51,188 bases of DNA from DHVE2 group archaeon (GCA_015523125.1 WAKX01000039.1:1-51188), one strand, 5' to 3'; numbered from the stretch's first letter, positions 41,266 to 50,063 are shown. Numbers and translations: made by a program. Notes: generated from the sequence alone by a model not told the origin.

Positions 41266-41775
41266 ATGATCGAGGAACTCATACCGGAAATAAATGAAAT
41301 CCGCGACGAGGAGCTGAGAGAGAAAGTAAAAAAGGTCTGGGAGTACGCAATAGAGAAGGGCGGGTGGAAAGACTACCCGCTGGATAAGATACCCTTCACT
41401 CTTCTTATACCCACGGAGCGCGACCTGATCACGCACACCCGTATGGTGACTCGCATGGCCATGGCCGTCGGTAAAGAGCGGGGGGACGTGAACATGGATT
41501 ACCTGATTGCTGGCGCCATTTTGCACGACGTGGGCAAGCTTCTGGAATTTAGACTCGAGAATGGGAAAGTTGTGAAGAGCGAGTATGGCAAGAGAATCAG
41601 GCATCCGGTGAGCGGGGCAATGTTAGCGGAGAAATTCGATTTACCATGGGAAATCTCGCACATAATCGCATCGCACTCCAAAGAGGGCGAGTTCATAAAG
41701 CGCACGCCAGAAGCGGTAATTGTGAATCACTGCGACTTCACTGACTTCCACATCGAGAAGGGAAAGTTAGAGTGA
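41266..41775 (+). CDS. HD-domain phosphohydrolase
   Basis: The 169-residue protein has the HD signature: THTRMVTRMA (first His), AGAILHDVGKLLEF (His-Asp), RHPVSGAMLAE and a late Asp in VNHCDFTDFH. HD proteins of this size are often metal-dependent nucleotide or cyclic-nucleotide phosphohydrolases. The substrate is not evident. It converges on the hydrolase gene with a nine-base overlap. Confidence 0.85.
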   Translation: MIEELIPEINEIRDEELREKVKKVWEYAIEKGGWKDYPLDKIPFTLLIPTERDLITHTRMVTRMAMAVGKERGDVNMDYLIAGAILHDVGKLLEFRLENGKVVKSEYGKRIRHPVSGAMLAEKFDLPWEISHIIASHSKEGEFIKRTPEAVIVNHCDFTDFHIEKGKLE

Positions 41776-42645
41776 ATAGATGAACTCCGCAATCCTTTCG
41801 AACACCTCTTCTTCTTTTCCGTGGAAGCTGTGATCTCCGCGCGGTACTTTCACTATTTCCGTTTTGCCGAATTTTCTAGCGTTTTTTATTTTCTCCTCGT
41901 ACCACTCGAACTCATGATAAAGGGTATCGTCGTAGGTGCCGAAGAAGAACAGCATAGGCGATTTCACCTTTCCCAAAATGGGGAGAGAAGAATCGTAATT
42001 GAACATTCTCGCCTCATTTCTCTCACGGTCTGCAAAGCTGAGGAATCTCGAGGCGGACCATATCGCTCCCGTTCTCCGATAAATGAAATAATGTAGTGTG
42101 TTCCCGTATCCGCGGTCCTCCATGTTCTGCGCAATCTCCACTGCTTTTTCCAATTCATCGCCCAAATATTCTTCCCAAATGGGATAATCGTCCGAGGGAG
42201 AGAGAAAAATGAGGCTTTTCACCCTCTTATCTTTTCTTTTCCATGCGTAGTAGAGAATCTTTTGGCAGCCAGTGCTGTGCCCAATTAGGTGGAATTTTTG
42301 ATAACCTAGGGATTCCAGATAATTTATCGCCCCTTTGATATCCCGCGCGGAATCTTCGAATTTTTCGAAGGCGGTGCCGAATGTGTAATACTTATCCCCG
42401 CGGGTGTTTTTGAACGACTTCACAATTTCCGCGCCGCGGTTGTTGAAGGCAAAGAAAGAAATACCTCGTTCTAATAATTTTCCCGCGCCGAACAGAAAAC
42501 CGTCCTTGGCGAAGCTGCCGCCCATTCCATGCACAAAAATCGCGATTTCATCGCCCCCAGATTCCATAAGAAATCCAGAGGTTTTAATGTTGTCTGTGGT
42601 TGTGAAAAATACGAGCTTTCCTTTAAATTCCAGGGGGTATCTCAC
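41767..42645 (-). CDS. Alpha/beta-hydrolase
   Basis: Starting at GTG 42645, this 292-residue protein has the alpha/beta-hydrolase plan: an oxyanion strand AIFVHGMGGSFAK, the nucleophile elbow LIGHSTGCQKI (GHSTG), an Asp candidate in FFGTYDDTLY and the catalytic His in PRGDHSFHG. It resembles DUF1749-type esterases or lipases. There is no signal peptide, so it is cytoplasmic. Substrate unknown. Confidence 0.82.
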   Translation of the reverse strand: MRYPLEFKGKLVFFTTTDNIKTSGFLMESGGDEIAIFVHGMGGSFAKDGFLFGAGKLLERGISFFAFNNRGAEIVKSFKNTRGDKYYTFGTAFEKFEDSARDIKGAINYLESLGYQKFHLIGHSTGCQKILYYAWKRKDKRVKSLIFLSPSDDYPIWEEYLGDELEKAVEIAQNMEDRGYGNTLHYFIYRRTGAIWSASRFLSFADRERNEARMFNYDSSLPILGKVKSPMLFFFGTYDDTLYHEFEWYEEKIKNARKFGKTEIVKVPRGDHSFHGKEEEVFERIAEFIYSL

Positions 42646-42767
42646 GCCTGCACCACCGGGCAGTCATTGTTTTATGGGTATTAAAATTTTCCAAACATTC
42701 TTTTTTTATCTCCTTTCAGGGCAATATTTTTACCCGCGAACATCTTCTCCACCGCAGAGGGTTCGAG

Positions 42768-43598
42768 ATGACAGAGATTGAGGAAATAAATGATAAAATA
42801 AAAGAATCGGGAGCAAAGCCAAAGAGGAAACTGGGAAAAGGGGGAAAAATTGCGATAATCGGTGTGGTTATTGTGATAGGTATCTTTATAGGTGCTTATT
42901 TGGCAGTAACACTTACTGTATCGCAGGAGAAGTTCTGGAAGCCACAGAATGAGTTTACAATGCCGACCGAGGACTGGAACAAGGTGAGGGAGAATTATCT
43001 TTTGGAGAGGGGGAATAGTGATGTAGATCCTCTTAATAAAACGATTGGAAATTTCATAAAAAATGATAAATTTGTTGTATATTTAAAAGAGGATTTAAAG
43101 AGGTATGATGCACATAATGATGGAACAGGAGAACTCTGGATACAGCCCTACTTGTATGCAGGGCGGATAGGGGACACATCCTACAGAATAAAAGAGTTGG
43201 TATTTCACTTCAGTTATGGAGATGACAGAAATGTAAGTTATTTGAGTATGGACTGGAGGAAGTTAGGTGCAAAGAATCTCTATTTTGATGTCACGTCGGG
43301 GAAATACAGCGGGCCATATGGCACATACGACAACAAGCTGGATTCGGACTGGATGAATTATTACAGGATTGTGGGAGTAAATAAAGATGGGGAGGACATA
43401 AAAGATTGCGGTTTCACATTTCCCATGCAACTTCTCTTCTTTGATGAATATCCGAACTGGACGAATCATACAATCACATTCACGGCCACCCTTTATTACG
43501 GAAAGTATGTGAACGGGTGGTTTGGTTCTGGATGGCAGGATGTGCATGAATTGAGCAGCTCCGTAGAAATATATGTTGTGCCGGAGGGAAGTGGATAA
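42768..43598 (+). CDS. Family P surface protein, copy 3
   Basis: This 276-residue family member keeps the basic tail (NDKIKESGAKPKRKLGKGGK), a membrane helix at about 27-48, and the outer domain ending in ATLYYGKYVNGWFGSGW, QDVHELSSSVEIYVVPEGSG. The 'IGSEKSDG' landmark has drifted to IGNFIKND, and the central part is the most divergent. The last codons are GGAAGT rather than GGAGGT, so the embedded ribosome site seen in copies 1 and 2 is weakened, and here no L-like gene follows. TATA-like ATATTTTTA at 42724-42732 and GAGGG before the ATG match the other copies. Confidence 0.8.
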   Translation: MTEIEEINDKIKESGAKPKRKLGKGGKIAIIGVVIVIGIFIGAYLAVTLTVSQEKFWKPQNEFTMPTEDWNKVRENYLLERGNSDVDPLNKTIGNFIKNDKFVVYLKEDLKRYDAHNDGTGELWIQPYLYAGRIGDTSYRIKELVFHFSYGDDRNVSYLSMDWRKLGAKNLYFDVTSGKYSGPYGTYDNKLDSDWMNYYRIVGVNKDGEDIKDCGFTFPMQLLFFDEYPNWTNHTITFTATLYYGKYVNGWFGSGWQDVHELSSSVEIYVVPEGSG

Positions 43599-43645
43599 TA
43601 TGGACATGCGTGCAAAAATGGAAAACTAATGAGGTGGGAGAAAAC

Positions 43646-44467
43646 ATGGGTGATAAAAATCCTCAAAAGAAATTGGAAGAGGAAAACGATGAAACCATAA
43701 AAAGATTGAAATATGAAAGAAAAAGGAGGATAATGAAAAGAGTTGCGATTGCTATGGTTGCAATTGTGATAGTGGGAATACTAATAGCCGCATATTCTTT
43801 CTATGAGGCATCTCAGGACACATATTTTCGGCCAGAAGGAACGCTGAACAAGCCGGATGTGAACTGGGGCCAGATGAATGACAGCTTAATTGTGAAAAGA
43901 GTGACTTACGAAAATATAAGCGGTTACTCGATAAATAAAACTATCGGGTCAGAAAAAAGCGACAGTAATTTCAAGGTTGAGTTGAGAGAGTATGTTGCAA
44001 ATTATGAATATGTTCCTGGGGGAGGACCGGAGCGGATTGATGAAATTGCCAGCAGTCCGCTTCTCTACGTGGAGAAAATAGGCAATAATAATTATGAGGT
44101 GAAGGAACTGATATTCAAATACAAGTTCAATGATTATGAAATAGAGGCTTTGACAGGGGATTATATAAATGCAAAGAATCTCTACTTTTTGTCGACTGAA
44201 GGCAATTTTGATGGATACTCGGATAAAATAGAGTACGAATGGAGGGAACTTCATCAGCTTAGAGGAGTAAATAAGGATGCGAAGGACATAAAAGAATGTG
44301 GCTTCACATTTGAAATGGATTTTCTGATGTTTGACGATGTGCCATTTATGAATCACACAATTACCCTTACCGCCACGCTATATTACGGGCATCATACAAT
44401 ATTTGGCTGGCAAGACGTACACTCTCTTAGCGCGGATGTTAAAATTTACGTTGTGCCAGAGGGATGA
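43646..44467 (+). CDS. Family P surface protein, copy 4
   Basis: ATG 43646 has GAGGTG upstream; the 273-residue product has a longer, Lys/Arg/Glu-rich cytoplasmic tail (about 32 residues, KYERKRRIMKR before the helix) that differs from the KIKESGAKPKRKLGK tail of copies 1-3. The outer domain is fully family-like: NKTIGSEKSDSNFKVEL, NAKNLYFLSTEGNF, LHQLRGVNKDAKDIKECGF, MNHTITLTATLYYGHHTI, GWQDVHSLSADVKIYVVPEG. It has one Cys, shared with copy 3. It probably shares the transcript of copy 3, 47 bases away. The 34381 remnant is closest to this copy. Confidence 0.8.
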   Translation: MGDKNPQKKLEEENDETIKRLKYERKRRIMKRVAIAMVAIVIVGILIAAYSFYEASQDTYFRPEGTLNKPDVNWGQMNDSLIVKRVTYENISGYSINKTIGSEKSDSNFKVELREYVANYEYVPGGGPERIDEIASSPLLYVEKIGNNNYEVKELIFKYKFNDYEIEALTGDYINAKNLYFLSTEGNFDGYSDKIEYEWRELHQLRGVNKDAKDIKECGFTFEMDFLMFDDVPFMNHTITLTATLYYGHHTIFGWQDVHSLSADVKIYVVPEG

Positions 44468-44529
44468 GAGAGTAATTTCCATCGTTTTATTGGAAAAATA
44501 TTTAATAACTGTAAAATCATAGAGGCATA

Positions 44530-45309
44530 GTGGATTCGTTGATGGTTATCGGGTGCGGAGGCGCGGGTGTGAGGTTCTTAAATCACATTAGAAAATTCAC
44601 TAGAAGCAGATGCGTGGGGATAAACGACGCATCCGGAGAAATAAGAGTTAGTCGCGAGAAGATAACCATAGTTGACAGCGTTCACGGCACCATGTTTTTT
44701 CAGGTATACCCGTGGCTCAGAGATTTGGGCGGGGAAAACATGATAATAATTGGGGGTTTGGGCGGAGAAATTGGCACCAATTTGGCCAAGCTCATGGGTG
44801 AGGTCTACGGGAAAAAATACAATTTATACGGAATTTTTGCGGAGCCCTTCCGCTCGGAATCTTCATTCAGAAGAACACGGGAGGAAGTGGCGAGGAAAAA
44901 AATCGACGAAACGTACAGGGCGGTATTTTATCTTCCCAATGATGCGCTGGTTGATTATTACCCAAATTTGAAGATGGAGGAGTCCATGATGATTCACCCT
45001 GTGGTTATGCGGCACGTAATTCAGGATTTTGAGAGAATCATTTTGAAGAATTCTCTGAACATATCTCTCTCGGGAAGAATGGGTTTAGGCGTGGGCTTCG
45101 GTTCTGGCAAAGAGAGAATTCGCCTCGCGGTGGAAGATGCCCTCGATTCCCCGTGGCATGTTGGCAATCCACGGTATGCTTTTTTCAGCGGAAATGTGGA
45201 TAGGGAGGACATAGAAGTGGTTGTGAGGGATTACGATTTCGAGTTCTGGGATTTTTACCGCACAGAAGAATACGGAGAGCAGATAAAAGCGACGATTTTA
45301 AGCAAATAA
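44530..45309 (+). CDS. Divergent tubulin/FtsZ-like GTPase-fold protein
   Basis: GTG 44530 follows a TATA-like ATATTTAATA by about 25-30 bases. The 259-residue product is shorter than FtsZ (about 350) but has its landmarks in order: nucleotide loop GCGGAG (8-13), a tubulin-signature-like GGLGGEIGT (75-83, instead of GGGTGTG), FYLPNDAL (133-140, FtsZ-like 'PND'), a T7-like VIQDFER (163-169), and MGLGVGFGSGKERIRLAVEDALDSP (184-208), which closely mimics FtsZ 'MGxGxxxGxxRAxxAxxxAxxSP'. The T7 loop lacks the Asn and the second Asp that activate GTP hydrolysis. It may bind GTP without normal polymerisation. Not a standard ftsZ. Confidence 0.65.
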   Translation: MDSLMVIGCGGAGVRFLNHIRKFTRSRCVGINDASGEIRVSREKITIVDSVHGTMFFQVYPWLRDLGGENMIIIGGLGGEIGTNLAKLMGEVYGKKYNLYGIFAEPFRSESSFRRTREEVARKKIDETYRAVFYLPNDALVDYYPNLKMEESMMIHPVVMRHVIQDFERIILKNSLNISLSGRMGLGVGFGSGKERIRLAVEDALDSPWHVGNPRYAFFSGNVDREDIEVVVRDYDFEFWDFYRTEEYGEQIKATILSK

Positions 45310-45320
45310 AAAAGAAAAAA

Positions 45321-46733
45321 TTAGAGTTTTCTCCTCACGGCAATCATGGCTCCAGCCAGCAGAACGAAAACCAGGACGATCCCCGGGGAGATCTCGGGCA
45401 CCGCTGTGGATGTTGTGAGCGGCAGTTCGTCTTCGCTATTTGCGCTTCCGTCGATTGAGTATGGGTTATCCACTATCCCGTTATTGTTGTTGTCCGGAGT
45501 TGTCCAGTCGTACCAGTAATTGCCTTCGTATGAGATGTTCCATGCGTTCCCTGTGCCGTAATCCGCCGCTTGCACCGCCCCTGAAGAATAGGTGTCCGTG
45601 GAGCCGTGGTTGAAATAGAAGGAGTTCTCGTACACTCGGTTGTAATTTGATGAGGAGTAAATGGTTATTCCGTACCCAGAGTTGTTGTAGAACATGTTGT
45701 TGTGTATGTCGTTGTAACTGGATTTATCCAAGTAAAGACCCTGCCCCCCGTTGAAAGATAAGTTGTTCCACATAATCACGTTGTGGTCCGAGGGGGTAGA
45801 GGTGGAATAGGCATATATGTAAATTCCCGACTTCAAATTATCGTGCATGTGGTTTTTCTCCAAGGTGTTGTAAGAGGAACCAGTGTCTAAGTATATCCCG
45901 TAGTTGGTGTTGTTGTAACCCTCATTCTCCCTAGCGCTCATGTTCTGGGTGTATATGGTGTGGATTCCGTAGGTGTTGTTAAATAATGTATTCTTGTATA
46001 GGAGTGTGTTGTTAAGATATCCATCGGAGGGGCCGCTAATGTATATTCCGTTTTCTGAGTTGAATGAGAGAGTATTGAACTTTATCTGGGTATTGTTGCT
46101 GTTTCCCCACAGGGAAATTCCCCAGTCGTTATTCTCACAAGTATTCCCTTCTAAGAGATTATCCTGCGCGGTGTAGACCAATATTCCCGATTTTCCGTTG
46201 TGGGTGCATGTATTGTAAGTGATATTGTTGTTATTGGAGTACACTACCCAAATTCCTTGGTTACTGTTATTTTCCACTGAGTTTCCGTTCACTATGTTTT
46301 CCGATCCGCCCCGTATGTATATTCCGTTGGAGTTGTTTTTTGCCACTACATTCTCCACCTTTCCGTTAATCACGTTGTACAAGAGCACACCTGCCCCAAC
46401 ATTGTATGGTATCGATGAGTAAGACGCATTGTAAAGTAGCAAATTTCTAATTATAAAGTACTTGGTTGTGTTTCCTATGTAAATGGCATAACCGCCGCCG
46501 TTTGCATCGATTTCGTAATTCTCTATAATGTATGGGTCATTTACCGTACCGGAACCACTACTCGCCATGCTTTGCAGCTCCGAGTCGCTGTTTATTTTTA
46601 TTACCGCATGGCTAACGTACGCTCTTAAATTTTCGCCGTTCTCTTTCACCGGCGCTCCGCTCGCAGATATGGGAATTGCCGTGAGCAAAAGCACGACTAT
46701 CGCTCCAACCAGCACATACTCCAGTTTTTTCAT
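45321..46733 (-). CDS. NosD-like secreted right-handed beta-helix protein with C-terminal anchor
   Basis: ATG 46733 (GGA ribosome site eight bases upstream) opens a 470-residue protein with a signal peptide (KKLEYVLVGAIVVLLLTAIP). About 14 beta-helix turns rich in Asn, Tyr and Gly follow (repeats of 'N...G(I/V)Y(I/L)...S.N..I..N'), as in NosD/PbH1 copper-binding or polysaccharide-acting proteins. It ends in EISPGIVLVFVLLAGAMIAVRRKL, a PGF-CTERM-like tripartite anchor (Pro/Gly, helix, basic tail). It should be displayed on the cell surface. No catalytic residues can be assigned. Confidence 0.85.
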   Translation of the reverse strand: MKKLEYVLVGAIVVLLLTAIPISASGAPVKENGENLRAYVSHAVIKINSDSELQSMASSGSGTVNDPYIIENYEIDANGGGYAIYIGNTTKYFIIRNLLLYNASYSSIPYNVGAGVLLYNVINGKVENVVAKNNSNGIYIRGGSENIVNGNSVENNSNQGIWVVYSNNNNITYNTCTHNGKSGILVYTAQDNLLEGNTCENNDWGISLWGNSNNTQIKFNTLSFNSENGIYISGPSDGYLNNTLLYKNTLFNNTYGIHTIYTQNMSARENEGYNNTNYGIYLDTGSSYNTLEKNHMHDNLKSGIYIYAYSTSTPSDHNVIMWNNLSFNGGQGLYLDKSSYNDIHNNMFYNNSGYGITIYSSSNYNRVYENSFYFNHGSTDTYSSGAVQAADYGTGNAWNISYEGNYWYDWTTPDNNNNGIVDNPYSIDGSANSEDELPLTTSTAVPEISPGIVLVFVLLAGAMIAVRRKL

Positions 46734-46897
46734 TTTTATTCCTCCACAATCTCTATTCAAAAGCTCCTATTTAAATTTTTTGTATAATTACATATATTTT
46801 GTGAAGTATCAAAAATTTATATTTGAAAAATATTTATTTCTCATAATTTGAAATTTTTGGGGTTAAATTTATATCCCATAATGTCTGATGATTAACT

Positions 46898-47140
46898 ATG
46901 ACAATGGGTATGGGGTATATTCTGGTGAAATGCGAAAAAGATGCCATAAACAAAGTGTACAAGGAGATAGAGAAAGTCACCGAGGTGAAGGATATATACG
47001 CCGTGAATGGTGAATACGATATTCTGGCAAAAATAGTCACATTGAGCCCTTCAGAAATACCCAGAGTGGTTCTTAAAATAAGGAAGATTCCGGGTGTTCA
47101 TGCCACGAAGACCTTGACCGTGGTGAGCTTGGAGGCCTAA
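46898..47140 (+). CDS. Stand-alone Lrp/AsnC effector (RAM) domain protein
   Basis: The 80-residue protein is a single RAM domain (GYILVKCEKDAINKVYKEI, EVKDIYAVNGEYDILAKIV, IPGVHATKTLTVVS) without a DNA-binding helix. It is a different subtype from the one at 29405. A TATA-like TTAAATTTATAT lies about 25-35 bases before ATG 46898. truA follows two bases after its stop, so they form an operon. Confidence 0.85.
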   Translation: MTMGMGYILVKCEKDAINKVYKEIEKVTEVKDIYAVNGEYDILAKIVTLSPSEIPRVVLKIRKIPGVHATKTLTVVSLEA

Positions 47141-47142
47141 TT

Positions 47143-47883
47143 TTGCTTCTAAAATTTGGATACGATGGCACGAAGTTCTACGGGTACCAGAGACAACCCT
47201 CGGTTCCGACGGTTGAGGGAGAAATAATCAGGGTTCTCCGCGAGTATGATATTGCATATTCCTTGAAAAGTGCATCCCGCACGGACCGCGGGGTGAGCGC
47301 TCTCGGTAATGTGATTTTCATCGAGACAGAGGAAAATCCGCGCAAGGTGATAGGAATACTCAACTCCAATTTGAATCACATTTTTTTCCACTCATATTCT
47401 CTCGAGAACGTGAATCCCCGATTTGCAAAGATGCGCTGGTATAGATATCATCTGGCAGATTTCGGATACTCTCTCGAAGATTTGAAGGAAGCAGCGGAGA
47501 TTTTCGAAGGCGAGCACAATTTCCGCAATTTCACTCGCGCGAAGGAGAACACGATGCTTAGAATCGATGAAATATCGGTGGAAAAAAAAGGTGGGTACTT
47601 TGTGATAGATTTCCGCGCCAGGTATTACCTGTGGAATCTGATTCGGAGGATAGTGGCGGCCATGACATCATATGCATCCGGAAATAAATTTGGCGAGGAA
47701 GTTTTCGAAGAACGCAGGCATTTCGGCCTCGCGCCCCCAGAGCCCCTCATTCTAATGGACGTCACATACGATTTTGAATTCAAGCGAATTAGGCAAAATC
47801 GCAGATCCGTGGAGAGAAATTTCCGGGAATTCGCCGGGGGGCTGGTGCATTATTACATTTTCAGGGAGTTTGTTGGGAAATAA
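47143..47883 (+). CDS. truA: tRNA pseudouridine synthase A
   Basis: The start is TTG 47143, directly after the RAM gene, giving 246 residues. The TruA pattern is clear: FGYDGTKFYGYQRQPSVPTVEGEI at the N-terminus, catalytic Asp in SASRTDRGVSALGN, then GEHNFRNFTR and a C-terminal RRIVAAM segment. It isomerises uridines 38-40 in the anticodon arm of tRNAs. The frame looks complete. Confidence 0.93.
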   Translation: MLLKFGYDGTKFYGYQRQPSVPTVEGEIIRVLREYDIAYSLKSASRTDRGVSALGNVIFIETEENPRKVIGILNSNLNHIFFHSYSLENVNPRFAKMRWYRYHLADFGYSLEDLKEAAEIFEGEHNFRNFTRAKENTMLRIDEISVEKKGGYFVIDFRARYYLWNLIRRIVAAMTSYASGNKFGEEVFEERRHFGLAPPEPLILMDVTYDFEFKRIRQNRRSVERNFREFAGGLVHYYIFREFVGK

Positions 47884-47939
47884 GGGGGCTGCTCACAAAC
47901 GTTAAATACTTTGTTCAATTTAGAAACCCCGGTGATTCC

Positions 47940-48287
47940 ATGTATCTCGGCCATGTTGATGATGTTAAAAAAGAAGAGGTGAAGATGGAAGGGACCTCGG
48001 GCACATTTATTCAGTGGCTCATATCCAAGGGGCAGGGCGCGGAGAACTACGCTATGCGCCTGTTCACCGTCAAGCCCGGCGGGAAGATTGCGAAGCACCA
48101 GCACCCGTGGGAGCACGAGATTTTCATTCTGAAGGGCCACGGTAAAGTTGGAGCCGGGGACGAGGAAGTGGAAGTCCGCGAGGGCAATTTTCTCTATATC
48201 GAGCCGGATGTTCCGCACTGGTACGAAAATTTGGGAGACGAGGACTGGCAGTTCATATGCATAATACCCATGAAGGGTGTGCAGTGA
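47940..48287 (+). CDS. Cupin-fold protein
   Basis: This 115-residue single-domain cupin has both motifs: HQHPWEHEIFILKGHGKVG (metal-binding His/His/Glu) and the second His in IEPDVPHWYENLG. Small archaeal cupins bind a metal and may isomerise or bind sugars or sense metabolites. The substrate is not visible. Its stop overlaps the start of a 38-codon ORF (TGATG). Confidence 0.85.
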   Translation: MYLGHVDDVKKEEVKMEGTSGTFIQWLISKGQGAENYAMRLFTVKPGGKIAKHQHPWEHEIFILKGHGKVGAGDEEVEVREGNFLYIEPDVPHWYENLGDEDWQFICIIPMKGVQ

Positions 48288-48403
48288 TGTTCAAGAGAGA
48301 GAAGAAAAGGGTGAAAACCAAGGAGGAGCTTTTCGAGCTGCTCCTCAACGAAATTCTGGACGAGAAAGCCAAGGGAATATGGGAGAGGCTCAAAGAAATA
48401 TGA
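48287..48403 (+). CDS. 38-residue basic helical protein downstream of the cupin
   Basis: ATG 48287 overlaps the cupin stop (TGATG) and opens 38 codons ending at TGA 48401-48403. The peptide is charged and predicted helical: a basic start (FKREKKRVKTKEEL) then an amphipathic segment (LFELLLNEILDEKAKGIWERL). The translational-coupling arrangement and clean end, one base before the convergent gene's stop, argue that it is real. No homologue is recognised. Confidence 0.5.
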   Translation: MFKREKKRVKTKEELFELLLNEILDEKAKGIWERLKEI

Positions 48404-48850
48404 TTACTCTTCCATCGCCTTTTCCAAAAGATTTTCAATCATTCTTTTGAACCCGAAGATTTCAACGATGTATGTTTTGTCATCAAATGAGATGTCTTCG
48501 TCGTTGGTGAGTAGCTCCGCCACCACGCCCGGATCCGAAAGAGCCTTCTGGTCGATTTCTTTCATCATTTCCTCGTTGTCCTCGTGCAAATCGAATAGGG
48601 TCGGAATGATTATTGCGTAGTAATTCACCTTTCTCTGAAGGGGCGTTTTGTACTTCTCCTCTAACTTCTCGTAAAATCCCCGCAGAAATTCTTCGAGGTC
48701 GTCGCTTTGGAATGATTCAGCGAAATCTTTGTAAATCCCTATTGCCTCTTTGTCCAAAGCAGAGAGAACGTCCTTTCCCGTGTTCTTTTCCACCCACTGG
48801 TAGAAGGCGCCTATCACGCCCATGACAATCTCAAATGTGTCATCGCTCAT
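48404..48850 (-). CDS. Acidic helical protein, unknown
   Basis: I place the start at ATG 48850: a TATA-like TTTAATAAT lies about 25 bases upstream, making the message leaderless; an ATG at 48871 would fall inside the promoter. The 148-residue product is rich in Glu, Asp and Lys, all-helical in character, with no Cys and no motif I recognise. It is convergent with the cupin operon. Confidence 0.6.
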   Translation of the reverse strand: MSDDTFEIVMGVIGAFYQWVEKNTGKDVLSALDKEAIGIYKDFAESFQSDDLEEFLRGFYEKLEEKYKTPLQRKVNYYAIIIPTLFDLHEDNEEMMKEIDQKALSDPGVVAELLTNDEDISFDDKTYIVEIFGFKRMIENLLEKAMEE

Positions 48851-48959
48851 ATTGTGGCTATGGCGCACCATTATTAAATCTTATCCAGAGCGAGTATATT
48901 TAAAATCCCCGCCGAAACTTCGCAGTTAGAAAAATCATTCACCTCTCAAATTACATGCT

Positions 48960-50063
48960 ATGAGCCTGAAAAAGTATCTGAAAGGAATAGAAGAGATGGA
49001 GTCCTGGTACACCTTTTCCAAGGAAACGGAGGAGATTCTGAAAATAATGCCTCTGGTGCGCAATGGCAAGTTGCTCCTTATGGGTCCCTACGGCTACGGC
49101 AAATCCCTCTACGCGTATTTAGTTGGAAGAATATTCTTCAACTACCGCGCGGACAACATGCCCGTGGCGCAGTTGATGGACGAGCTCTCGGTGTACGATG
49201 TGCTCTTCAACATCGATATACCTTCGCTCATGAAGGGTGAGGAGAAGATGGAGCCCCGGGAGATAGTCAGTGCACCGTTCAAATTCATAAACGAATTCCA
49301 GAGGGGGAATTACAGGGTTTACAACGCTCTTTTAGGTTTATTTTCCGAAGGATTCATAACGATAAGAGATATGAAATTCGAAACGCAGGATTACTTTGCA
49401 GTTCTGGATGCGAATCCCATGGACTCTGGCTCCCGGGAGATACCAGCGGCGCTGTTAGATCGGATAACTGCGAGTGTGAACATGCGCAGTTTGAAGGGCG
49501 AGGAGATGATGCAAATGCTCGATTACGACGTAGAATTGGACAAGGTGAAGAATTATCTCAACGAGAAGGACATGGCGGCCCTGTGGAAAAAGGTAAACGG
49601 GATAAAAATTCCAGAGAGCGGAAAGCTTCTATTGGCGTTGGTGCATAGCTATTTTTCCTCGTGTGTTTACGGCGACCGTGCGGTCATGGACTCTCGCCAT
49701 GTGGCAAGTTTATGCGAATCATGCACCTACCGCACCGAGCCATGCGCAATGCTCAAGGAGCCTTTGGGTCAAAGATGGTGGAAGGACACTCTTAGGATAG
49801 CAAAGGCAAAGGCATTCTTTGAATCTCGAGATTCCGTGAAAATCGATGATATATTCTTCGCCATGCCCTACGCGCTGCAGCATCGCGTTAGAACGAGGGA
49901 AAAGCTGAGGAGCTTGTATCCTTCCAAGGAGAAATGGGTTAAGGAATCGGTGGAGAACGCCAAGAGATTGCTTAAGAGTGTGTGGATTCCCGCGCTAAAG
50001 GGCGATGAGAAAAAGATGGAGAAGGACAGAAGAACGCTCTCTGCCATCGGGGTGGAGCAATGA
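48960..50063 (+). CDS. MoxR-type AAA+ ATPase with a Cys motif
   Basis: The 367-residue ATPase has Walker A GPYGYGKS (42-49), a Walker B-like FKFINEFQRGN (Asn-Glu for the usual Asp-Glu), sensor-1-like AVLDANPMDSGSREIPAALLDRI (with the MoxR 'NP' and 'DR' signatures) and a C-terminal lid. The lid contains C-x2-C-x6-C (CESCTYRTEPC), unusual for MoxR, which could bind zinc or an iron-sulfur cluster. MoxR ATPases act with VWA proteins as chaperones for metallo-enzyme assembly. Its stop overlaps the next ATG (ATGA). Confidence 0.85.
   Translation: MSLKKYLKGIEEMESWYTFSKETEEILKIMPLVRNGKLLLMGPYGYGKSLYAYLVGRIFFNYRADNMPVAQLMDELSVYDVLFNIDIPSLMKGEEKMEPREIVSAPFKFINEFQRGNYRVYNALLGLFSEGFITIRDMKFETQDYFAVLDANPMDSGSREIPAALLDRITASVNMRSLKGEEMMQMLDYDVELDKVKNYLNEKDMAALWKKVNGIKIPESGKLLLALVHSYFSSCVYGDRAVMDSRHVASLCESCTYRTEPCAMLKEPLGQRWWKDTLRIAKAKAFFESRDSVKIDDIFFAMPYALQHRVRTREKLRSLYPSKEKWVKESVENAKRLLKSVWIPALKGDEKKMEKDRRTLSAIGVEQ

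Noticed and set aside
45321-46733. DNA repeats in the beta-helix gene
   Set aside because: The periodicity is at the protein level (Asn/Gly/Tyr-rich turns); I saw no near-identical DNA repeat units.
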